A program made the position numbers and the translations under genes. A stretch of DNA of 64,000 nucleotides from Diplonema papillatum (taxonomy: Eukaryota > Euglenozoa > Diplonemea > Diplonemida > Diplonemidae). The DNA is taken from NCBI GenBank assembly GCA_030068145.1, contig JAPJBO010000696.1:1-64000 (forward strand), in the 5' to 3' direction. Shown piece by piece: positions 36,288-47,888 of the stretch (position 1 is its first letter; each line of letters starts with the position of its first letter). Under the pieces are notes generated by a model. That model did not search any database and was not told the origin of the DNA. It was given only the letters and a program-made list of their open reading frames with translations.

Positions 36288-37584
36288 GAAGAACCTGCTT
36301 CAACCCTGTACCCTCCCGAGCATCATCTCACACTAACTAGCCTCGTGGTGCTGACGACGTGCGTCTCGAAGGCGCTGCTTCGGGACAGGCGACGAGGATC
36401 TTTTTGCAACGCAAGCCTTTCAACGAAATTAATCGTGTTTCCAGCCGGTTGGCAGTCTCAATGGTTCAGATAGCTGCCTGCTCTTGACGACCGAAAAAAT
36501 GGCAGAAGTCGTGCGAGCTAGTAGTAGTAGTAGTAGTAGTAGTAAACTTGGCCGAAGGGCGGAAGGGCAGTGCTCGCCCACCTCTGCTTCGCCTCGTTCT
36601 CTTGAGGCAGCTCAAGTTCCGTCCATGCGAGGCAGCATCTGCCCGACCAATAACCTGGCCCAAATTTGCAAGTGACCCCCTGCCTCGCAAGAAACAGTCC
36701 AATAAGCTAAGATTTCCCCAGCCTGCTGGGGAAGTCGGCCTGGCCAGCCTGGTAAGCGAAGCTTAGCGAATCTTATTCAACTGGTCACTTCGGTTGCAAC
36801 CTTCCGTCAAAAACCGGGATACGCAATCTGAATTCGAGACCTGATCTTGGGCAAGTTTGTGTGATACCCGAAACCCCCGAGGGAACTTGCAGTTGCATTC
36901 CAGATTTTTCACACGGGCTGGGAGCGAGAGGGGAAGAGGTGGAGGTGCTCCTCTCATCGATGTCTCTTTTTCTTCAACTGTCGTCGACTTGCACCGCCCA
37001 CCTCCTCCTTTGCTTAGCTAAACAACCTCAGACACGGGACAAGCTAAGCACACCGTTGGACGTACAGTAGGATCGTCTCAGCCGCAGAAACGATTTCACT
37101 GACGCAAGCCATGCTGCAAAAATTGGTTTGCATAAGCACCTGCTTTGTAGTAACTACCGAGGGGGACCGCCACATGCAATTCCAAACGAGCAAAGCGAGG
37201 ATTCTGCAATTGCTTCTGCGTGGAGTGTGTCACTAGCTACCTGCATTGCAACCACCAAGAGTTGCACCGCGTCGAAAGCGCCAGCAGCGACCGTCTGGAG
37301 TCACGTAGGGACACTACGACTTCGAACGGGTCTTTTCTGAATTAGCACAAATAGCTATTTCAAGTTCCAATCTACCTACTGAATTAGGTTTAAGCTTTCA
37401 GGGTTCAATTGCCAGTGACAAGTTACAATTGTAGCAACGCACTTTGTTTCGTGACAGTTGTTGGCTCCAACGATGCAACATTGGTCGTTGGTTGCACACG
37501 GTCAACTTTTTCACGCATGCCTACCTCGTCCTGAGTATCTGGCACGCCAGCTGGTCTTGGAGGCATGTGGCACGAACCACACGA
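36288..37584. other. Non-coding after the SSU 5' piece
   Basis: I searched for the continuation of SSU and found no convincing match after about 36290. An (AGT)8 tract is at 36520-36543. A palindrome CCCCAGCCTGCTGGGG lies near 36718, and alternating AAGCTTAGC/AAGCTAAG motifs occur around 36700-36770 and 37015-37050. No gene. Confidence 0.45.
36520..36543. repeat. (AGT)8 microsatellite
   Basis: Eight perfect AGT triplets. It lies in non-coding DNA. Confidence 0.9.
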
Positions 37585-37585
37585 T

Positions 37586-37753
37586 GGAGTCCAACCTCAG
37601 AAGCTGGGGTTAAAGCCGGATTTAAGAAAGCGGGTGTCACACCCGCTTTTCGGGTGTGGATCTACACGCGTTTTGGTTGTAGCACACCCGCTTTTCAGGT
37701 GTGTGACTCGGGCACACCCTCTTATTTCCAGCTTCTGAGACTGGACCTCACCG
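37586..37753. mobile_element. 168-bp foldback/MITE
   Basis: The left end GGAGTCCAACCTCAGAAGCTGG-like arm (CCTCAGAAGCTGG at 37598) is mirrored by CCAGCTTCTGAGACTGGACC at 37730. An inner pair of GGGTGTCACACCCGC-type palindromes repeats the fold. No coding content and no clear target duplication. Confidence 0.65.
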
Positions 37754-37826
37754 TGCACAACCAGACTAACTTCTCCTGCCACTCCCCCCCCCTCTTTCTG
37801 GTAGCACGGGTGGTCCTGGCTGTGAC

Positions 37827-37896
37827 GAGCTACGAACAGCCGCCTGACAAACCAGACTCAAACCGCTGTCCTGTCTGCAGACACTCAGGTTCCGCG
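37827..37896. repeat. 70-bp dispersed repeat, sister at 35701-35770
   Basis: See the sister copy; same orientation. The copy begins about 75 bp after the foldback element at 37586-37753, which has no counterpart at the other locus. The two repeats are therefore independent. Confidence 0.75.
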
Positions 37897-39255
37897 CTGA
37901 TGATGGTCTGCCGTTATGTGTCCGTGGCTTAAAGGACCGAAACACGGGCGCAGACGGGACCAGTGCGGTATTGAGCACATACCCATTCCAAGCACGTTCT
38001 TGCAATCCCCACCTCTTTCCGTTTTCTTTTTTTCCCGTGCTGACATGCTCTTTTCTTTTTTGCTTCTCCCTTCCTTCATTCTTCCTCCCTACCCCACGCC
38101 CAGGCGAAGCTGTTTCGGTGTTGCGTAGCACCACCAACAATAATAAATGCCATCGTCCATGTCGTGAGTCGTCGACAAACACGAAATCATTAGTTTAAAT
38201 GGGTGGGTTTTAAGCGAACGAACAAATTAACGAAAAGAAAATTGAAAATAACGCTAGAAACAAAAACAGTAAAAGAAGAAAGAAGCGATGCAATCAATCA
38301 CTTGTATACGTTTACCCGGACAACGTAGTTGTCGTTATGGTAACAACACTATGGAGCTGGCATCCCTCGTCGAGGAGTGCGCACATCCCATCTTTGTACA
38401 AAGAGCATAAAATGACCGTAGACATGCTATCTTTTCGATCACAAGCGCCGGGGGGACACGTGTGTAAACGGGGCAAGTCTACTCTCGGTTTAGACTGCTA
38501 CGTCGGTGGCACTGGGCGATAAGCGCCTGCCTGCCTCACCCGGCGTTGTCACCGGTATCTAGGGGGCGTCTATTCATGTTTGTTTCTAGCTATAGGTCTA
38601 GCCATGTGCCGACTAGTCGTTCATTCTCTACCAGAGAATTTTGAGCGAAAGTGATTAAAACCCTCTCATCCGAAAAAGCATTGCAAGGGCGAAGAAAATC
38701 TTCTTGTCACGAATCCGAGTTGGCTTTGCTCAGGTTCCGTTTTTGCTGACAGACTTCCTTACTTGATGCTTTGCACGGAGAGTAGCACATATCATTCTCA
38801 GTGCCGCCGAGGACGTGAAGGCTTTGGCGTAGCAAGCCTTTCGTACCACGTTTCTTGTGCTCGCAAGGGAAAGGTGCTGCTACCGACCTGCGAGGTCCGG
38901 CGTCAGTGTCCCCTAGTCCTCTGCCCTGGCTCGAAAGAAGTGTAGGACGATAGAGCAACGAAAGAAGTAACATGAATTTGTACGCAGGGAAGCTTCCTCT
39001 TCCCCCACCCCAGGGCTTTACGGAAGGTGGTTCGCGGATGGAGTCCACACAACGCATTTGGTTGTTTTGCTGCGGTTTGGGGCGCCAACGCGAGGCCGCT
39101 TGGACGCACCGAGAAGGTATTTGTTCGGGATCACAACTGGTGTAAACATGAAGCGGCTGCTTTGACTTCTTGGAGTTAGACGACAAAGAGGAGCGCTAGT
39201 ACGGACATCTTCGTCAAATTCTTCGAAACCACGTGCTCGTGCCACGTTAAGAAAA
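37897..39255. other. Non-coding spacer
   Basis: Includes the second copy (37972-38013) of the segment at 8490-8534, a T/C-rich tract (38020-38090) and an A-rich tract (38215-38285) with AATAACGCTAGAA. No convincing frame and no RNA gene. Confidence 0.45.
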
Positions 39256-39693
39256 TAAATCCGATTCAGTGGTGAGTTGGACGGGTTGCTCCGAGAGCTT
39301 TCTGGAGGCTCGTGTCATCCCAACGAAGTGCCTTCACGCATTTGCAAGGATCTTTGCCGCGACCAGATCTCGGTTTGCGACATTATTGAAGCAGCCGATA
39401 AAAGTCTCGCCATCGTTGGCAGACAACGGGCTCGCCCAACCTCCAAATTTAGCGCGTTTCCAACCCGCCAGCCTCATTTCATCGGCCATGTCGTGAAGAA
39501 GCTCTTACGTAAAGCCCTGCCCTCTCCCCTAAACGGCGCCAAGGAAGGTACCGGTTGCGTGCGATTCGGTACGCACATTGAGTCGTTACTGTCGATGGAC
39601 CATCTGCATCATGACGCTGCCTTCTGGGCTTCAGACACGATGCCGACAAAGAAAAGGTTTCACTCTGAAACACACGAGCCTCTGGCTGGGTAA
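39256..39693 (+). other. Possible exon, unknown protein
   Basis: The frame opens after an in-frame stop near 39256 and reads ELDGLLRELSGGSCHPNEVP, then SRICKDLCRDQISVCDIIEA, ADKSLAIVGRQRARPTSKFS, and HFIGHVVKKLLRKALPSPL. It is protein-like with regular helical patterns and contains Met residues only late. A GATTCAG acceptor-like site precedes it, so it may be an internal or last exon. No family recognised. Confidence 0.35.
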
Positions 39694-42000
39694 CGAACCC
39701 GCTGTGTTTCAAACGCTGTGGATTCTGCAGCTACGCAACAAGACCGGTATCCGCCTTCGCGCCACACTCCTCCCCCAATCAACGTAGAGAGTTTAAGTGA
39801 AATGGGTTCATTCTCCCACCGACGGTTCGCACGCAGGTGCGAGAGGGAGAACAACACGACAACACAGCGCTTCTTGTTTCGGCCACCAAGATTCTGTCTT
39901 GAGTCGTGCAGGGTTAGAAAGGTGGCCTTCGAGTCTTTAACGTGTTCGTGTGTAGTCACACCCCTGCAAGCCTGCATCCGCTACTCCTCGCTTTGCTGCT
40001 CAGGGTTGTGCCAAGTGCACACAGCCCCATTCCCTTCAATTTGGGCTGACTCAGGGGGTCGAGTCACGTTCCCATTGCGCAGAACACCGACTCGTGGGTC
40101 TTTTGCACCAAAGAGCTGCGTGTGAATACTCACGGCCTCACCTTGTTCGCATCTGAGTCGTGCTCTCGCTGCACAAGTGGAGAGTAGTCGGCTGTCCAAC
40201 ACGCTAAGGAGACATGAGACGCAATCCGTGATGATTGCGAAAACGGAGAGAGTGCCAACTTGAAAATCGGAATCAGAGTCGTCGCTCGCACGCTTCGGCT
40301 GGAGATGTGTCCAACCGTTGCAAGGAACGAGTCTCAAAGCAAACTTACTGCAAAGGCTAGCTCTCGTAAGCGATGGACTCGTTGATAAAGCGAGGTGTGT
40401 GAAACCTCACCGGATGGGCAAGGCCAACCTTCATCGTCGGACGAGGGGCGAGCTGTGAAATCATTGCGCGGAGCGCACCGCCGCAACCTTTTTTGCCCCC
40501 CCTCCGATTTCAGTTTTTCTCTTTTGTTATGACGTCCTTGTTGTTCTTTCCCCTCTCCTTCGAATTACACCCGTCCTTTAGCAAAGGCAAACTAAGGTTT
40601 TACTGGGTGACCTGACGGCGCGGCACCGCCTTCATATCTTTTTTTTGTGGTGGGTGGCACAGGATCTTGCTCTCACTCTTCTCTCCCTTCGTTCGACCGA
40701 CGTGTCAGGTGGTCGGCTCAGACCGAGACCCGCGTTCATTGTGTCGGTGTTTGCGCCAAGAGTCAGCTTCAGCCGCTGGCTAATACTCTTCTTTTCCCAC
40801 CAAAGCTACGCATTTTCTTCCCCGCCCCAAGCTTTCCAGTGCCGGAAAGCGCTGACTCCTTCGATTTCCACCCCGTGCTCCTTCGAAACAAGACCGCCCG
40901 GCTACTATGCCGCGCCAATGTCTTTCAACAGATTCGTAGAGTCTGGTTGCTTCTCAGGCGGTCTCGTGGTGGGAACACCTCCATTGGAGACCGTCCGTTG
41001 TGCTCAACAGGAGGTACGAGCCGGCTGGGCGCGTTGCTGAGTGCCCGACGCAGACCGCAAGGTAGTCTGGCGCACCGCCTGCCCTAGCCCCCGGAGTGGT
41101 AGTCAATGGCACCTCAGGTGCCCGCCGGGTCGTTATTTGGGCTGTGCGGACGTCATTTGCAGTGCTTTCGGCGGATTTCGGGACGGTTGCTTTCGGTCTG
41201 TGTGTCGTTGAAAACTTCAAACTCGAAAAGAACATAGTGTTTTTTTTTGTAGGAAAAGAAACTTGTTTGTTCTTTGAAGACTAATAATAATCCGAACGAC
41301 AGGTTTGCCGCTCCCAATCCGTCCAGAGAAACAAAGTAGCTTGCAAGCAGAGCAGGAGCGGTGGACGAGAGTGACAGACACAAGCATAGGAGTGAGGATT
41401 TTATTATTTTTGCAAAGTCCGACTTCTCACAATGTCTCCTTATGGGGGGCCAGTCACCGGAAAAGCTGCACTGTGTCCCCTGCGCCTTGTTAGAACTGCC
41501 CAGAGGAAGCCACGCAGCCCCGGCGCAGGCCGGGGGAAGGGCTCTTGGACTCGTCGTCGGGTGGCAAGAGCTACTCTCAAGCCCTGCGGTGCCATGTGCC
41601 GCGGACCTCAACCCCCCGGGCCGGCACCCGCTTCCTAATCATGCCGCCGTAGACCGACATGCGTCGACAGCCACATTTGGAAACCGAGAAAGTTTACGCA
41701 CGGGACGGGCTCTAATCTTCTGAATATAGTCAAACCGCTAGCCGTCATTGTCCTGAGACTCTAGTCTACGCTGCCCGGCAACTTCTGGCTGGTCCGCAGG
41801 GGCCCCATTCTCTTTCGTGAAGGTTGTCATGACGTCCTGTTATCGGAGGCAGTGAAGACCTCAAAGGAAGGAGAAGCTGTGCCTGCTTAAGTGCGAGTCC
41901 AGCGCCTCTGCCGAAGGTCACAGTGTCTCCCCACGGGGCTTCGTTGTTTTTATGGTGTCGCTCCAGGGGGTTATTCTAATCCCTGAAATTCGGGAGAATC
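39694..42000. other. Mostly non-coding, one weak frame
   Basis: A plus-strand frame at 40647-41087 contains LANTLLFPPKLRIFFPAPSF and VFQQIRRVWLLLRRSRGGN and may be an exon, but there is no second line of support. T-runs occur near 40637 and 41241. No RNA gene or repeat was recognised. Confidence 0.35.
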
Positions 42001-42598
42001 CCGGTTAAAAAGTCTGTGGCATGACCAGACATTTTTTTCCCCCACGCTGCGCGTGGGAAAAAATGCGCGAGCTTTTTAAACTAAACAGCTAAACAGACAG
42101 TCTCACAAACGTTCGTACACTGTCGCGCATCAATTAGTAGGCGCGCGGAAGCCGGATATGAGCTTGCCGTCGAGTCGACGCTTGCGAATACGACCTTCTG
42201 CAGTAGCTTCGCAGTAGCTTGTGAATCATTGTTGTCGTGAACAGGTCATGTCACATCGTCCATCTCGTTCATACCAGGCTCAGTGATACGAAAGATGGCC
42301 CAAAGTGACGAGTTCGGGCGGTTGCGTGCTGAGTCCGACAAGAAATGGAACGCTGTTGTCTGTTTGGTTGGTGGTATCGTAGGTGGGCCTACGATGCGTG
42401 GCATGGCCGCAATTACTGGTAATATGACCTGTATTCGTGTGCGACTTCGTAGGTGTGCTGCTGCTTCGCCACCTCCCCGCCGTGTGAGCCCCGCCTGTAT
42501 ACCCTAGTCTCCGTGTCTCTCTGGTCTGCAGGAGCACAAAAAACCTTTCAAAAAACGTTTCACCAGAAACCCCGTGGTTAAACATCCGTTTTAACCGG
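42001..42598. mobile_element. Non-autonomous element holding dispersed repeat copy 2
   Basis: CCGGTTAAAA at 42001 is mirrored by TTTTAACCGG at 42589. Between them, 42017-42534 is the diverged sister of 11282-11720, starting with the CCCACGCTGCGCGTGGG hairpin. The ends differ from those of the 11093-12247 element, so the shared block has been carried by two kinds of end, or one copy has lost its original ends. No protein frame. Confidence 0.6.
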
Positions 42599-44122
42599 CC
42601 CGTTTTGAGAATTATTTTTGGCGGAAAAAAATTGTTTTAGCCATGAAGGATCCCTGTGTCGCTCAACGTGCAGCATGCGTTGCGACGGCAGGCCGTGTCC
42701 GTGTGGCTACTGTCGGGCACATGCCGGACTGGAAATGTGCTGGATCGAACAGAGCCTCAACAATCCCAGTGAAGATATCCAGTACAACGCGGCGCTGTGA
42801 CTAAATGCAACTTGTCAAGATCAAAAACCGTGCGATGGCAGCGTATCCTCACTCCCGCTCGATGAAGAAAGCAGGGTTGAAGGAAGTGCGCACAAACAAA
42901 CCGCACCAGGGTACCAGGTGATCTCTTTTCACGCTTGTCCGCCAGCAACTGCCAAGTAGCTGATCGTACCTGGAGATAGCTTCAAAAGAGTCCTCAGCTC
43001 TCAAACAAGGTATTCTCTTGCAGACCTGACGTCTTCGGGAGAGTGTGCGTCGCTATCACCGGGCCCACTCAGTTGCATCTTCACAACGTACGAACGACCG
43101 TTGATCCCGCAAAAGTGCGTAGACACGGGCGGGTTGAGTCCAACAGTGTGCACAAGCGTTTCTTCTTTTCGGTTCGGAGCCTGTGTTGGTCGTTGTACGT
43201 CGCAGTGGCCTTCTTTCAACCACATAAGAACCGCATTTGCCTCCGTTACGTAGTCACCGCACGATCGGGAAAGGTCCCACCGTGGGGGTCCGGAATATTG
43301 TCCAGACCGGCCTATGCTTTGGCATGGGGGTCCTTGTCCCAGCCGTTGGCCCACTGAACAGTGAGTCACAGCACGAAGGTCTGCAATACTGAAGCGGAGA
43401 AAAAAGACCGCGCGTGGTGCCCGAGAATGGGGGCGGTCCAGGCCGCCCAGACCTCTCACACTCCAAATATGGGCACCTCTAACCCACTCACTGCGTAAGA
43501 CTTTTACTTCGTCGTCCTCCATGGTACCCGGTGGCGCGCCTAGCCGCGCACACAACCTTCTGCCAAAAAGAGTGATCGTTCTGAGCAGGAAGCTGCACAT
43601 TCCTTTGTTTCCCACTCGTCCGATTGCATTAACTACGGCATTTGGGGGGTGCGTTAGTCCGAGAGCAGGGGAGCTGCGTGGTTTCCTCACAGTGGCTACC
43701 CAGCTGCCGATCAAGCCAGCCGCCCGGTCAACCAAGCCAGCCAGCGTCAATCAGCCAACCTACCAGTAAAGCCATGGAGTTGTCTCTCAATTCCTGCAAC
43801 CGTCACAACGACGCGAGAAGGGGTCTGAGGAAGGATCCTGGAAGATAAGAGGTTCCCGAATCTATCCAGAGGAATGCTATGCACACGTTAAAAAATCGAA
43901 CAAGGGCCCGCAAACCCGGTGCGAGGGGAATGAATAGTTAAGTTGCGCAGCTGTTGACAGAGCAAAGAGAGTGTTTCTATTCGCTTTTTAGCGATCAAAG
44001 ATACGTTATCTCACAGTCGCAAGCGGCACAACTAAAGAAGCCAGAGTCAACTATCCCCACAGCATTTTACTTACTTTGAACAAGAAGAATACAAAGCAAG
44101 CCACCACGTCGGACGCCATTTA
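42599..44122. other. Intergenic upstream of the transporter gene
   Basis: A Cys-rich short frame (MRCDGRPCPCGYCRAHAG near 42675) and a minus-strand frame (43001-43522) are the only candidates. The last 250 bp before the transporter ATG hold no repeat and no clear signal beyond a TTTACTTACTTTG pyrimidine-rich patch near 44066. Confidence 0.35.
43001..43522 (-). CDS. Possible minus-strand protein, 173 aa
   Basis: The minus-strand ATG at 43522 (context ACCATGG) opens MEDDEVKVLRSEWVRGAHIW and runs to a Ser/Asp-rich end that includes STHFCGINGRSYVVKMQL. No family is recognised and plus-strand frames overlap it. If real, it would be the only well-formed minus-strand gene in the right-hand 48 kb. 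Confidence 0.25.
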   Translation of the reverse strand: MEDDEVKVLRSEWVRGAHIWSVRGLGGLDRPHSRAPRAVFFLRFSIADLRAVTHCSVGQRLGQGPPCQSIGRSGQYSGPPRWDLSRSCGDYVTEANAVLMWLKEGHCDVQRPTQAPNRKEETLVHTVGLNPPVSTHFCGINGRSYVVKMQLSGPGDSDAHSPEDVRSAREYLV

Positions 44123-45673
44123 ATGGAATGCGAGGGGCGCGGCGGCGACGATGACGAGTTTGTGGTCAGCTGGCGGCGGTGGCTGATGCTGGGGCTGTTC
44201 GCCATTCCGAGTATCATGAGCGGGGCCATGTTTCTGACGTTCGCGTCGATCAGCGACGTGGTAGAAGACCGATACGACGTGTCGGGGTCTCTGGTGAACG
44301 CCATCGGGCAGGTCTTTTACACCATATTTCTCATCATGCTGCCGTTCGGCCTGGTCGTCCTAAACAAGCCTACCGGCCTCCGTGAGGCCACTTTGATTAC
44401 GAGCGTGATCAACACGGTGGCTTCGGGACTTCGGGTTCCGTCCACATTTCTGCCTTCGAAGCACGTCTGCTTCGCGCTGTTGACAGCGTCCAACGTCGTG
44501 GCGGCGACGGGGCAGCCCTATTTTCTGGTGGTTCCGACGCTCATCTCCCGCAGGTGGTTCCCCAAGCGGGAGCATGGGATAGCGACGGCGATCGCCGCGT
44601 TGGTCAACCAGGTCGGGATGGCCCTCGGGTATTTCCTTACCCGGATATTCGTCGACCGGAGCAACTTCGACCACGTCATGCTCTGGATCAACGTTTCCAC
44701 CTTCGTAGTGGCCCTGTGTACCGCGGTGCTGATCTTCACACTCTTCGAAAACGAACCGCCGAGGCTCGTGTGCCAGCCAGGCATCATCCAAAGCCCAGCC
44801 GACGATGAAAACGAAAGGAAGAGCTTGCTTCCAAGAGTCACCTCCCTCTGCTCCGTCGGCTCGCGGGGCAGCACGTTCGTTCCGCCGGCACCCACGGTGT
44901 GCGGGACGGTGCGCCATTTGTACTACGAAGCTCGCGCTCACTGCTCGTGGTACTTCCTCCACGTCGCAATTGCTGGCGGGTTCGCGGTCTCGACGTACTG
45001 GACCTTCGGGCTTCTGCTGGACAGTTCGATGTCCGACCGGTTTTCGTCGTCCGAGATTGCCGCCAGCGGCTGCATCCTGTTCACGTCGGGAATCCCCGGG
45101 ATGGTGTTCGCAGGGGTTTTGCTCGACCGCGTGGCCGCCTACAAGCAGGCGCTGCTCCCCATCTACGTCGCAGCCACGGTTACTTGTGCGGCGTTGACAT
45201 TCTTGTTGGCTGACCCGGGCAGCTTGAAGAAGTTCGGCTTCGGTTCACCATCGGACGACTGGAAGCCACCGGCTTGGACCATTTGGGTGGGGTGCGGTTC
45301 CTTAGGCTTCTTCCTCGGCGCTGTGCAGCCGGTGATGCTGGAGCTCGGCGTTGACTGCACGCGGCCTCTAGCAGAAGAGCTGTCGTCGGCGCTCGTCTTT
45401 CTGGCCGCCACGCAGATCGGCTTCGCCCTGGTGTTCATCTCCGAGCTCTTCGGGTCCGAGCTGGGCACTGCGGAGGGTGCGTTCTACTTCAACCTGTTCA
45501 CAACTTGTTTTTGCATTCTATTCATTGCCACCCTTTCGGTCTCCCCCAACATCAAGCGTGGCGCCCCCGTCAACGACTCCGATGGCGACACCCTGTGGCT
45601 TTACCAACAGAAAACCAACTCCCTGAGGGTGGATGGTGGGCTCCACCCCGACACAATCGCGGTCGACACCTAA
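44123..45673 (+). CDS. MFS transporter, FLVCR/SLC49-like, 516 aa
   Basis: This is a major-facilitator membrane protein with about 12 hydrophobic segments in two halves and a ~50-residue Ser/Glu-rich cytosolic loop between them (about residues 215-265). It follows the FLVCR/SLC49 layout: WRRWLMLGLFAIPSIMSGAM as first membrane segment, AATGQPYFLVVPTLISRRWF then PKREHGIATAIAALVNQVGM (the conserved R-x-W-F and G-N-Q-x-G region), and ELGVDCTRPLAEELSSAL in the second half, where FLVCR has E-x-x-x-x-x-x-P-x-P-E-x-x-S-S. Family members export or import heme, choline or related cargo; the substrate here cannot be read from sequence. The first ATG gives a short acidic cytosolic head. Single exon, plus strand. 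Confidence 0.8.
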   Translation: MECEGRGGDDDEFVVSWRRWLMLGLFAIPSIMSGAMFLTFASISDVVEDRYDVSGSLVNAIGQVFYTIFLIMLPFGLVVLNKPTGLREATLITSVINTVASGLRVPSTFLPSKHVCFALLTASNVVAATGQPYFLVVPTLISRRWFPKREHGIATAIAALVNQVGMALGYFLTRIFVDRSNFDHVMLWINVSTFVVALCTAVLIFTLFENEPPRLVCQPGIIQSPADDENERKSLLPRVTSLCSVGSRGSTFVPPAPTVCGTVRHLYYEARAHCSWYFLHVAIAGGFAVSTYWTFGLLLDSSMSDRFSSSEIAASGCILFTSGIPGMVFAGVLLDRVAAYKQALLPIYVAATVTCAALTFLLADPGSLKKFGFGSPSDDWKPPAWTIWVGCGSLGFFLGAVQPVMLELGVDCTRPLAEELSSALVFLAATQIGFALVFISELFGSELGTAEGAFYFNLFTTCFCILFIATLSVSPNIKRGAPVNDSDGDTLWLYQQKTNSLRVDGGLHPDTIAVDT

Positions 45674-47050
45674 GCTTGCAGTTGAATCTCGAATAGAGCA
45701 TCCACTTGTAGGGGTTCTCTTGCATTCCTCTGTTGGACTGCGAAGCCGTTCATACTCGTCACGCAAACCGGCTCATGATGTTAACCGTGAAGCTCTTTGT
45801 GTCTGTTCTATTTCAACATGTAGTGCTGTTCCGTGTGCCGTGCAATACGCTGTAGCTCGGGTATCAACTGAGAGCTGCTTGCCGAGAACTGTCGTCTGAT
45901 GGCCCGTGCCTAACCTTAGAAAGTAGCCTTTGCGCCCCCCTGTGGACGGGCGAATCAGAAAAAGCGAGACTTTGCCGCTGGCAGTAGTCTCCGAACCTTC
46001 TGGTCGCCGGATGCACACGTAATGTGTACGTCGCCGCATCGGAACTATCAACGTTAGGAACCCGGTGTAGAAGCGGAGGATAGTGGAAACCGCGTGCCGG
46101 AAGCACCCGCCTGCAGCAGTGCGTTATCGGCTCCTTCCGCAGCTCAGCCTGGCTCGGCCCAGTTTTACTGCTCTTCGAGTACCAGCCGCACATGCGATGT
46201 TGGTGAAGACGAAGACGCGGTGCTGGGGCATCCGTTTGGTCGGTGTTCTCGATTGGTTTCGATCGTTTAGAATGGGACCACCGTAAGAGGTTAGAGAGCC
46301 ATGTGCACGGGATAAAAAAGCAGAGCTAGGAGGGAAGAGATAGACCAAGGTATTGTTGACGACATGTCTTTGAGGCAAAGAGCGCATCTTGACTAACTAG
46401 ATACGCAACAGGTTTGACCGGCCCCATCCATTCAATTGACCGGGTTGCTCGGGTTTATATTGAATGGCCAGCTGGTTCCAGCCACGTCAGCAATCGTACA
46501 CTCATCGCGACCATTCAGACCCGTCAACATTGACCGATTCTCAAAGTCACCATTCCTGCTCCCCCACCGTTGTCACATATGTCTCTTCTTCTAGCCTGAT
46601 CCAAGTGATCCTTAACGCTTCAAGTTTAGTCCTCTACTTCGCGTAGGACTGGCCCAGCAGAATGCAGAAAGATCGACAATCTCTCGAAGTCGCATGCGGA
46701 TGCTGCAGGCCTGCAAGAACTTACTGCACTGAACACCAGGTTCAGGCTGGATGCGTCTCCACATCGTACGAAACCGTAGGAGACATGGCTCTGGGTTCTG
46801 TGTCGCAGACGTTCCTGTATCGAAAGGGCCTCAGTACACAATCGGCAATAACAACCTTTTGGCGACCGAAGGGGAAAAAGGCGAAGATGCTCATGTTCGC
46901 TGGGCGTGGAAGAACAGCGTCAGTGGCCCTCGCCCACCCGTGGTTAGCCGCGACAGCTCAACTTTCTTCAGATACCTGGAAGGTGACAGATGCCGATTAA
47001 CGAGGTTACCCACACAGAAAGCTAGCTCCAAAGCCAACGAAAATTCTAAA
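45674..47050. other. Intergenic, one ambiguous coding patch
   Basis: At 46662-47000 a frame from an ATG gives 112 aa (MQKDRQSLEVACGCC start). A second frame over the same bases (46751-47182) reads GFCVADVPVSKGPQYTIGNN and is at least as protein-like. One of them may be an exon. No RNA gene or repeat was found in the rest. Confidence 0.3.
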
Positions 47051-47888
47051 CCCCCCCTACACTTATTGTTTACATCGGCCATTGTTAACAACATATTATT
47101 TACACTTATTGTTAACATTCAACTATTGATAACACGTGATTATTTTTGTTTTTCGGCGGGTTGGAGGAGACGCGCAAGTTAGAGAATGAGGCGGAGAGAT
47201 GCCATATAGGATGGAAAGACGAAAAGGACTTGCCGGGTATTCGGCCAAGGTCGCAGGACTACACATGTGTCGGTTTCGGCACGACAAGTGTACTGCGGCA
47301 ACTGGCAGAAGGCAGTTCGAGTGGCAGTCGATTGCCCTGAGGCGGCAATCCTCAACGCTGCTGATACCAGGTCTTTGGTGAGGCTAGGCTGTGCGTTGCT
47401 GGCATTACGTTCGTGCTTCTGCATTGCGCTCTTCCATTCGCGCTCGCTAAGAGCTGGAGATTGAAACTCATAATCCACTGATTTGTGCCGGTAGCCCAAG
47501 AAAGCGAAGTCCTGTGCAACGCTCTGGCGGCAAGGAGGAGGAAGCAGCAACAACCCTTGCAAGAAAGTGTCTTGTTTGACTAGATGTCATATCGCATGCC
47601 CGCTGGGCAACACACCCCGTGGCGTTCCAACCGATACTGGCTGCAAAATAGTATCAACCTGGCACAACAACCAGGAAGGTTGGCTGCTTAGCGAGCCAAC
47701 CCTGCTCCTGGCGGATTTCCCTGGCCTGCAGTCCCATTCTGGTTCAAACTGCCGGAGAATCGCGGAAAATGTTAGCAATACGTGTGAATTACAAGCATTT
47801 GTTTACATTCCGTATTATTTACACTTACTGTTACCATGTACACTTATTGCTAACATTTTTTGTTGTTAACAATAAGTGTAGGGGGGGG
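47051..47888. mobile_element. ~838-bp MITE with CCCCCCCTACACTTATTG ends
   Basis: The left end CCCCCCCTACACTTATTGTT is mirrored exactly at 47868-47887. Subterminal copies of ACACTTATTGTTAAC recur two or three times in each arm (47051-47135 and 47790-47880), a pattern of transposase-binding sites. The middle holds only short frames (47146-47340 plus, 47179-47562 minus) with no recognised domain. No clear target duplication is visible. Confidence 0.75.

Noticed and set aside
40395-40440. GTGAAACCTCACCGG, similar to an SSU rRNA motif
   Set aside because: The neighbouring bases do not match SSU on either side; it is a short hairpin that resembles the motif by chance.
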